Source: Gammaproteobacteria bacterium (GTDB taxonomy: Bacteria > Pseudomonadota > Gammaproteobacteria > Pseudomonadales > Azotimanducaceae). Taken from it: a DNA stretch of 5,336 nucleotides. The stretch covers positions 1 through 5,336 of the forward strand of contig JAPUFN010000380.1 of NCBI GenBank assembly GCA_027293665.1. Reading direction: 5' to 3'. Within the stretch, counting starts at the first letter, position 1, and each line of letters begins with the position of its first letter. The position numbers and the translations under genes are program-made. This document shows, piece by piece, positions 1 to 5,336 of the stretch. The notes beneath the pieces were generated by a model. The model was not told the DNA's origin. It searched no databases and saw nothing but the letters and a program-made list of their open reading frames with translations.

Positions 1-1684
1 GTAAATTCAAGGCCAACGCTGGCGCGCCACCCCAGCCCGCCATCACGGCAATGTATTGTTCGCCACCGATTGCATAGCTGATCGGTGGTGCGATGACTCC
101 GGTCTGGGTCGGCGTCTGCCACAATCGCTGACCGGTATCGGCCCGGTGGGCGACCAGCCTGCCATCCCCAGTGCCCTGGAAAACCAGGTTGCTTGCCGTA
201 GTCAATACACCACCGTTCCACATGGTTGGATGTTCGACCCGCCAGGCCGCCACTTGCAGGACCGGATCCCACGCGAGCAACTGCCCTTGCCATATATGTT
301 TTGCGACTGCCTGAATGAGCTGCGGGCTCACTGGCATGCCAGAAGAAAAGTCGTCGTCCTGGCCCATGTTCCAGTGGTGGCCGGGTTGATACTCGAATTT
401 GGCCGTCGTGCTGTAGGGGAACAGGTTGTCCATGGCGGGTATGTAGACGAGGCCGGTTGCGGTGTTGAATGCCATTGGTTGCCAGTTGTGACCGCCGAAC
501 GGTGCCGGTTGGGTTATTTTCCACTCGAGGCTGTGGTCGGCATTCGCAGGTTCCACAGGCCGGCCGGTGGCCAGATCCACATGGCTCGCCCAGCTCACGG
601 AGGTATATTTTTCGGCGCTGATCAGCTCGCCCGTGGCTCGATCCAGGACATAGAAGAAGCCATTTTTTGGTGCCTGCAGCAGCACCTTGCGCATGACCCC
701 AGCAATCGTGAGATCCGCCAGAATCATGTGTTGAGTAGCGGTGTAGTCCCAGCTGTCGCCCGGAGTCGTCTGATAGTGCCACACGTATTCGCCGGTCTGC
801 GGGCGCAGGGCAACGATAGAGGAGAGGAAAAGATTGTCGCCGCCACCGGGACTGCGGACGTGGCGGTTCCACGGTGCACCGTTACCCACTCCGATGTAGA
901 GCAGTTCGAGTTCGGCGTCATAGGCCATGGAATCCCACACCGTGCCACCGCCACCAACCTGCCACCACACGTCACCAGACCAGGTCGCCGCCGCCATCTC
1001 CATCGCTGCGGATTCGAAAGGCTCCGCCGGATTACCGGGAACGGTATGAAAACGCCAGTTCAGGGATCCGTTTTCCGCATCGTAGCCGGAGACATAACCG
1101 CGCACCCCGTATTCGGCACCGCCGTTGCCGATGATGACATTACCTTTGATGACCCGCGGAGCCCCCGTGATCGTGTATGGCCGCGCTTTGTCGATGGTGA
1201 GCGTTTCCCAGACCACTTCGCCGCTGTCCTGGTGCAGCGCTATGAGCCGGCCATCGAGCGTGCCGAGATACAACTTGTCGCCCCAGGCCGCAACACCACG
1301 ATTCACGACATCACAACAGGCGTTTGCACCCCAGGCTCTGGGCACCTGAGGGTCGTATTGCCACAGCGGGTCGCCACTGGCCGCATCGTTGGCAAAGACT
1401 TTGCTCCAGGAGCCGGTCGAGTAGATTACCCCGTCAATGACTAAGGGTGATGCTTCCAGACCGCGCCGCGTGCCGGTGTTGAAGTACCAGGCAAGGCTGA
1501 GGTTGGCAACGTTGTCGGTCGTGATTTGCGTCAGCGGGCTTTGCCGCTCTTCGCGATAGCTGCGGCCGTGGGTCAGCCATTCTCCAGGATTGCTATCGAC
1601 GCCAATCAGTTCCTCGTGGCCGATCGATGAATGAGTTGTTGTTGCAAAAAATAAAATCAGGCCGAAGGTGCAGTACCGGTTCAA
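1..1684 (-). CDS. PQQ-dependent alcohol dehydrogenase, quinohaemoprotein ethanol dehydrogenase-like (3' end outside window)
   Basis: This is a periplasmic quinoprotein that oxidises alcohols to aldehydes with PQQ and Ca2+. I translated the minus strand by hand and found one frame open from 1684 to the left edge (561 codons, no frameshift). Residues 2-18 look like a signal peptide (NRY, then a hydrophobic stretch GLILFFA). The mature part opens with PGEWLTHGRSY, a family hallmark. Visible key residues are the vicinal Cys123-Cys124 in CCDVVNRG, Arg129, Glu191 (GGAEYGVRGY), Trp250 (GGTVWDS), Asn268 (GNGAPWN), catalytic Asp313 (SWDYTATQ) and Lys340 (APKNGFF). Spacing and the Lys match type II quinohaemoprotein enzymes such as that of Comamonas. 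The last visible motif, VMAGWGG, precedes the hinge; a cytochrome c domain of roughly 100 residues would follow outside the window, so its presence is unproven. An in-frame TAA at 1739-1741 bounds the N-terminus. No ATG lies between it and the signal peptide, so I chose TTG at 1682-1684, preceded by GGCGGA nine bases upstream. Substrate is inferred, not shown. Confidence 0.93.
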   Translation of the reverse strand, partial: MNRYCTFGLILFFATTTHSSIGHEELIGVDSNPGEWLTHGRSYREERQSPLTQITTDNVANLSLAWYFNTGTRRGLEASPLVIDGVIYSTGSWSKVFANDAASGDPLWQYDPQVPRAWGANACCDVVNRGVAAWGDKLYLGTLDGRLIALHQDSGEVVWETLTIDKARPYTITGAPRVIKGNVIIGNGGAEYGVRGYVSGYDAENGSLNWRFHTVPGNPAEPFESAAMEMAAATWSGDVWWQVGGGGTVWDSMAYDAELELLYIGVGNGAPWNRHVRSPGGGDNLFLSSIVALRPQTGEYVWHYQTTPGDSWDYTATQHMILADLTIAGVMRKVLLQAPKNGFFYVLDRATGELISAEKYTSVSWASHVDLATGRPVEPANADHSLEWKITQPAPFGGHNWQPMAFNTATGLVYIPAMDNLFPYSTTAKFEYQPGHHWNMGQDDDFSSGMPVSPQLIQAVAKHIWQGQLLAWDPVLQVAAWRVEHPTMWNGGVLTTASNLVFQGTGDGRLVAHRADTGQRLWQTPTQTGVIAPPISYAIGGEQYIAVMAGWGGAPALALNL

Positions 1685-1737
1685 ATTGAGAATTCCGCCG
1701 TTGGCACGTGAAGGGTTGTTGTTCTTTAAGGTTTGAG

Positions 1738-1765
1738 GTTATACCGCACGATCGGCACATAACAA
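1738..1765 (-). promoter_or_regulatory. Candidate sigma70 promoter of the PQQ alcohol dehydrogenase
   Basis: On the minus strand TTGTTA (1760-1765, 4 of 6 matches to the -35 consensus) and TATAAC (1738-1743, 5 of 6 matches to the -10 consensus) are separated by 16 bases. A transcript from here would start near 1731 and have a leader of about 47 bases before the TTG start at 1684. The site lies downstream of the putA stop, so the dehydrogenase could be transcribed independently. This rests on consensus match only. Confidence 0.4.
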
Positions 1766-1773
1766 CTCGCACG

Positions 1774-1800
1774 GCGCCGCACACCAGCAGAACGCGGCGC
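1774..1800 (-). other. GC-rich hairpin just after the putA stop codon
   Basis: A perfect 7-base inverted repeat (GCGCCGC / GCGGCGC, at 1774-1780 and 1794-1800) encloses a 13-base loop and begins 3 bases beyond the putA stop codon. It could protect the putA transcript 3' end or slow polymerase. No run of T follows it on either strand, so it is not a standard intrinsic terminator. With this GC content a chance stem is possible. Confidence 0.3.
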
Positions 1801-1802
1801 TG

Positions 1803-4800
1803 CTATTGGCGCAGGGCGAAAAGCTCCGTGTTGCCGCCTTTTGCCACCACGTTATCGGTTCGGGTGCGCTCAACGGCGAAGCGGGGCAGGTAGTTCGGCC
1901 CGCCGGCTTTCGGTCCGGTTCCGGACAGACCTTGTCCGCCAAATGGATTTACCCCGACCACGGCTCCAATCATATTGCGATTGATGTATGTATTGCCGAC
2001 GTGTGTCTTGTCGAATACTTCGCGGGCAAAGCCGTCAAGGCGACTGTGTATACCAAGCGTCAGTCCGTAACCTGTTGCGTTGATCTCGTCGATGACACTG
2101 TCCAGATTGTTGGCGTTGTAGCGCACAACGTGTAACAAAGGTCCAAACACTTCCCGTTGTAGCTGGTTGATTGAGTCGATTTCAAAAACACGCGGTGCGA
2201 AAAAATTTCCCGCAGAGAGGTTGCGTGGCAGGTCGCATTGCGCGATCAATTTTGCGGTGCGAGTCATCGTCTTTGTGTGATTCTCGAGCACTGTCAGTGC
2301 CTGTTCATCAATCACCGGTCCAATGTCGGTAGTAAGCTCGAGCGGATCGCCAATGACGAGAGACGCCATTGCACCTCGCAACATTTTCAATACGTCCTCG
2401 GCGATCTCTTCCTGCAGATAAAGCACACGCAACGCCGAGCAGCGCTGGCCGGCGCTGAAGAACGCTGAAGCGATGACATCGTCGACGACCTGTTCGGGCA
2501 GGGCGGTGGAATCCACCAGCATCACGTTCTGGCCGCCCGTTTCTGCAATCAGCGGCACGATGGCTCCGTCACGCTCAGCAAGCTGGCAGTTTATTGATCT
2601 TGCGGTTTCGGTAGAACCCGTGAACGCAACGCCGCCGATTGCTTTATTACCTACCAGCGCGCCGCCCACGCGGCCGCCATCTCCCGGCAGCAGGTGCAAT
2701 ACCTCGCTGGGAACACCTGCATCGTGCAGAAGTCTTACCGCACACGCGGCAACCAGTGGTGTTTGCTCAGCGGGTTTGGCGATAACGCTGTTGCCTGCCG
2801 CGAGTGCTGCAGCCGCCTGTCCCATGAATATTGCCAGGGGGAAATTCCAGGGGCTGATGCAGGCGAACACGCCGCGCCCATGCAGGCTCAATTCATTGAT
2901 TTCACCCGTTGGCCCGGGCAGCCGGTGGGGTTTGGCGAATCTCATACGCGCTTGCAGAGCGTAGTAGCGACAGAAGTCCACGGCCTCACGCACCTCTGAG
3001 AGTGCATCGGCGACGGTGCGGCCGGCCTCGGCGGTGATGAGCCCTGTCAGGGATGCGTACCTGGTTTCGAGTAATCCTGCGGCTCGTTCGAGAATTTCGG
3101 CGCGCTGCTCGCCACCGCGATGATCCCAGTCTTCCTGGGTAGACGCCGCAGACTCGAGCGCAGCGTCAATGTCGGCGGCGGTCGCTTCGATGACCTCGCC
3201 AACCTGATGCCGGCCATCGGCCGGATTCAGGACGGCGCATCTTTGGCCATCGCGCAACTCACCGTTGACGATTGGTCCGGCAAGGTACACTTCCACCGCC
3301 GCGCTGCGTCTGGCCGCCAGGAAAGTTGCCACCTCGGGTGGGTTGTCGAGATCCAGGCCTGCGGCATTTTTTCGCGCCTCACCGCTGTAACGGTACATCT
3401 CCGGTGGTGGTGGAATTTCAGGGTGCCGTGCGTTGACTTGTGATTTCACCAGATGTAACGAGTCCTGCAGGAGGTCGCTCACGGGAACACGTGCGTCGAG
3501 AAAGCGATTGACGAATGAGGTGTTGGCGCCGTTTTCGAGCAGCCGCCGCACGAGATACGGCAGCAGGTCACGGTGCGAGCCGACCGGTGCGTAGACCCGC
3601 AACGAGAGCGGTTCGGATGGATCGATCTTCGCCAGTTCCGCGTAGAGTAGATGTCCCATTCCGTGTAAGCGCTGGAATTCGAATTTATTGCTACCGGCGA
3701 GTTCGAGCACCACGCGGGCGGTGTAGGCATTGTGTGTCGCGAATTGGGCAAATACAGCGTCCGGTGCCGCCAGCAGACGAGTCGCGCAGACCTCGAAACA
3801 CAGATCGGTGTTTGCTTTGCGAGTGAACACCGGGTAGTCGCGTAAGCCCTGCTCCTGCGCGTGCTTGATCTCCGTATCCCAGTAGGCGCCTTTGACCAGC
3901 CGCACCATGAACTGCCGGCCGCTGTCCCGGGCGAGCGCAATCAGCCAGTCGGCTACCGCCGGTGCGCGCTTCTGGTAGGCCTGGAGGACGAAACCGAGGC
4001 CGTTCCATGCTGCAAGCTCGGGGTCGCGGGCGAGTGATTCGAAGAGATCAAGGGACAACTCGAGCCGGCCGGCTTCCTCAGCATCGATGCTGAATCCCAT
4101 CTGATATTTCTTCGCTGCGAGTGCCAGCTCTTTCAGCCGGCCGCCCAGTTCGCTCAATACAAGCTCGCGTTGCGCGTACTCGTAGCGTGGATGCAGGGCC
4201 GAGAGTTTTACCGATATGCCGTCGCCGAGGATCGGATCGCGATGCTGGGACGCCTGGCCGATCGCGGTAATCGCATCAACGTAGGACTGGAAGTAGCGTT
4301 CAGCATCGGCTCGGGTGCGCGCACCTTCGCCAAGCATGTCGAATGAAAAACGAGTACCTGGTTCGTTACCACTTTCACCGCGGCGCTTTGCCTCGTCAAT
4401 TGTGCGCCCCAGGACATATTGCCCGCCCATGATTCGCATCGCCTGCAGGACTGCCGTGCGCACTACGGGTTCACCCACCCGACTCACCAGGTGGCGCATC
4501 CAGGCACCGGTATCCTCCAGCACCTCTGGCTCGAGCGTCACCAGACGACCGGTAAGCATCAGGCCCCAGACGGATGCGTTGACGAACCGGGAACTGGATT
4601 TTCCGATGTGCGCGCCCCAGTCGCCGGAACGAATTTTCTCAGCAATCAATTTATCTGCGGTCGCCTCGTCCGGAATTCGCAGGAGTGCTTCGGCGAGGCA
4701 CATCAACGCGACGCCCTCGCGATTGGATAAGCCGAACTCCTGCAGGAACGCATCCAGAGTGCCCGCCTGGTCACGTGCCGCGCGGCAGCGTTCGACCAAC

Positions 4801-4967
4801 GCAGTCGCCTGCTCGAGTACTCGTCGCCGACTGTTTGAATCCAGGCAGGATTCAGCAGAAGCGACGAGTTGTGCCGCACAGCGGGCCTCATCGGCATGGC
4901 TGAGCGTGCGGATTGATTCGCGCAAGTTGCCGGGATTGGCGTTATCGGCAGGCGGCACGATGGGCAT
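1803..4967 (-). CDS. putA: Bifunctional proline dehydrogenase / L-glutamate gamma-semialdehyde dehydrogenase PutA (short form)
   Basis: PutA oxidises L-proline to P5C with FAD, passing electrons to membrane quinone, then oxidises glutamate semialdehyde to glutamate with NAD+, channelling the intermediate between sites. Residues 1 to about 145 form the N-terminal helical arm. The proline dehydrogenase barrel spans about 165-500, with Lys254 (SVKLSAL), Asp295 (SIDAEE), Arg356 (VRLVKGAYWD), Tyr459 (RVYAPVG) and the substrate-carboxylate pair Arg474-Arg475 (LVRRLLENGA). The aldehyde dehydrogenase part spans about 560-1035, with Asn708 (SPWNFP), the NAD-binding FTGST at 782-786, Glu809 (AETGGQN), catalytic Cys843 (SAGQRCSALR) and EVFGP at 939-943. 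All residues expected for both activities are present. At 1054 residues it is the short type: there is no ribbon-helix-helix domain at the N-terminus and no extra C-terminal domain, so it is probably an enzyme only. The ATG is supported by GGAG seven bases upstream. It is divergent from the Lrp-like gene, its likely regulator. Confidence 0.98.
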   Translation of the reverse strand: MPIVPPADNANPGNLRESIRTLSHADEARCAAQLVASAESCLDSNSRRRVLEQATALVERCRAARDQAGTLDAFLQEFGLSNREGVALMCLAEALLRIPDEATADKLIAEKIRSGDWGAHIGKSSSRFVNASVWGLMLTGRLVTLEPEVLEDTGAWMRHLVSRVGEPVVRTAVLQAMRIMGGQYVLGRTIDEAKRRGESGNEPGTRFSFDMLGEGARTRADAERYFQSYVDAITAIGQASQHRDPILGDGISVKLSALHPRYEYAQRELVLSELGGRLKELALAAKKYQMGFSIDAEEAGRLELSLDLFESLARDPELAAWNGLGFVLQAYQKRAPAVADWLIALARDSGRQFMVRLVKGAYWDTEIKHAQEQGLRDYPVFTRKANTDLCFEVCATRLLAAPDAVFAQFATHNAYTARVVLELAGSNKFEFQRLHGMGHLLYAELAKIDPSEPLSLRVYAPVGSHRDLLPYLVRRLLENGANTSFVNRFLDARVPVSDLLQDSLHLVKSQVNARHPEIPPPPEMYRYSGEARKNAAGLDLDNPPEVATFLAARRSAAVEVYLAGPIVNGELRDGQRCAVLNPADGRHQVGEVIEATAADIDAALESAASTQEDWDHRGGEQRAEILERAAGLLETRYASLTGLITAEAGRTVADALSEVREAVDFCRYYALQARMRFAKPHRLPGPTGEINELSLHGRGVFACISPWNFPLAIFMGQAAAALAAGNSVIAKPAEQTPLVAACAVRLLHDAGVPSEVLHLLPGDGGRVGGALVGNKAIGGVAFTGSTETARSINCQLAERDGAIVPLIAETGGQNVMLVDSTALPEQVVDDVIASAFFSAGQRCSALRVLYLQEEIAEDVLKMLRGAMASLVIGDPLELTTDIGPVIDEQALTVLENHTKTMTRTAKLIAQCDLPRNLSAGNFFAPRVFEIDSINQLQREVFGPLLHVVRYNANNLDSVIDEINATGYGLTLGIHSRLDGFAREVFDKTHVGNTYINRNMIGAVVGVNPFGGQGLSGTGPKAGGPNYLPRFAVERTRTDNVVAKGGNTELFALRQ

Positions 4968-5095
4968 AGCGGGACTCCGGTGGCACAGGATGCAGGACTG
5001 GATTTTCCGGATTTGACACGATATATGGTTCTAAAAATGGTAGATAGCCAATATAAAATCTGGATAAAGTTAATTTAGAAGTGAATAATTCGGAA
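4968..5095. promoter_or_regulatory. Divergent putA / Lrp-like gene control region
   Basis: These 128 bases separate two outward-facing start codons, so they must hold both promoters and any operator. The part from 5011 to 5095 is about 73% A+T by my count, in sharp contrast to the coding DNA, as is usual for Lrp-family binding regions. For the plus-strand gene, TTCTAA (5029-5034) and TATAAA (5052-5057) with a 17-base gap are a plausible promoter; a perfect TTGACA at 5013-5018 has no good -10 partner. No clear promoter is visible towards putA, which would fit activator dependence. The putA ribosome binding site GGAG is at 4975-4978. Confidence 0.55.
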
Positions 5096-5336
5096 ATGAC
5101 TGCCCGCGACCACCGCCAGGACTATCGACAGCTCGATCGAATCGATCGCAGTATCCTGCGCATCGTTCAGCAGGATGGTCGTATCAGTAATGTCGATCTG
5201 GCGCGGCAGGTAAATTTGAGCCCCACGCCATGCCTCGAACGAGTCCGGCGTCTCGAGCGCGAAGGTTTCATTCGCGGGTATGTTGCGCTCGCCGATCCTG
5301 CGAAGCTCAATGGTAATCTCTTAGCCTTTATCCAGG
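5096..5336 (+). CDS. Lrp/AsnC-family transcriptional regulator, N-terminal part (3' end outside window)
   Basis: The 80 visible residues form the DNA-binding half of a leucine-responsive regulatory protein. LDRIDRSIL starts at residue 13, DGRISNVDLARQV follows, then the recognition region LSPTPCLERVRRLEREGFI (residues 41-59) and GYVALADPAKL leading into the ligand-binding domain, which is cut off by the window edge. The recognition segment is almost identical to that of E. coli Lrp as I remember it, more so than typical AsnC paralogues. I chose the ATG at 5096 because it puts the LDRID motif at about the same distance from the N-terminus as in E. coli Lrp; an in-frame GTG at 5081 would add five residues. 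Neither start has a strong ribosome binding site. Its position head-to-head with putA suggests a proline-responsive local activator (PutR-like), but it could equally be the genome's global Lrp. Effector unknown. Confidence 0.93.
   Translation, partial: MTARDHRQDYRQLDRIDRSILRIVQQDGRISNVDLARQVNLSPTPCLERVRRLEREGFIRGYVALADPAKLNGNLLAFIQ

Noticed and set aside
56..1444. A 462-codon open frame on the plus strand
   Set aside because: It is exactly antisense to the PQQ dehydrogenase, whose minus-strand translation shows every family motif. The plus-strand product has no recognisable domain and a skewed composition rich in Arg, His, Pro and Val. Long antisense frames are common in GC-rich genes.
1593..1784. 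A small minus-strand frame starting with ATG just after putA
   Set aside because: It overlaps the true signal-peptide region of the dehydrogenase in a different frame, and part of the promoter. It has no recognisable features; the quinoprotein frame explains the sequence better.
1774..1800. Intrinsic terminator for putA
   Set aside because: The stem is only 7 base pairs with a 13-base loop, and no T run follows on the minus strand, so I list it only as a hairpin.
3479..3940. A minus-strand frame of 153 codons overlapping putA in another frame
   Set aside because: PutA is continuous and motif-complete through this segment, so this is an out-of-frame shadow and not evidence of a frameshift.
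4315..5016. A 233-codon plus-strand open frame running into the putA upstream region
   Set aside because: It is antisense to the N-terminal half of PutA, is very rich in Ser, Arg and Pro, resembles no family I know, and ends in the divergent gap without its own context.
5013..5018. Perfect TTGACA as the -35 box of the regulator gene
   Set aside because: At the proper distance (16-18 bases) there is no sequence resembling TATAAT. The TATAAA at 5052 is too far away and pairs better with 5029-5034.

Overview
The window holds three genes and two short intergenic regions: a partial quinoprotein alcohol dehydrogenase gene (minus strand, running off the left edge), a complete proline-catabolism gene putA (minus strand), and the 5' part of an Lrp/AsnC-family regulator gene (plus strand, running off the right edge). 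Coding density is high. I see no mobile element, CRISPR array, RNA gene or phage gene. The DNA is moderately GC-rich. The regulator fragment is strikingly similar to enterobacterial Lrp, and the PutA and PQQ enzyme are of proteobacterial type, so a free-living aerobic gammaproteobacterium is the best guess. That is an inference; nothing here fixes the family or genus.

Positions 1-1684 (minus) encode 561 residues of a secreted PQQ-dependent alcohol dehydrogenase. The fragment has a signal peptide, a vicinal Cys-Cys pair, the calcium/PQQ ligands and the catalytic Asp. It most resembles type II quinohaemoprotein ethanol dehydrogenases, but the region where the C-terminal cytochrome c domain would lie is outside the window. 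The gene has no in-frame ATG and seems to start at TTG. A good sigma70-like promoter lies in the 118-base gap behind putA.

Positions 1803-4967 (minus) encode a complete 1054-residue bifunctional PutA (proline dehydrogenase plus P5C dehydrogenase). It is the short form without the N-terminal ribbon-helix-helix DNA-binding domain, so it should not repress its own gene. The 128 bases upstream, AT-rich over most of their length, separate it from a divergent Lrp-like regulator starting at 5096. This is the arrangement expected when a dedicated Lrp-family activator (PutR-like) controls proline use.

Functionally, PutA oxidises proline to glutamate and feeds electrons to quinone through FAD. The PQQ enzyme oxidises alcohols in the periplasm and also feeds the respiratory chain. 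They share a strand, but the apparent separate promoter argues against an obligatory operon. I found no convincing undescribed system; the points worth a second look concern regulation and start-site choice.
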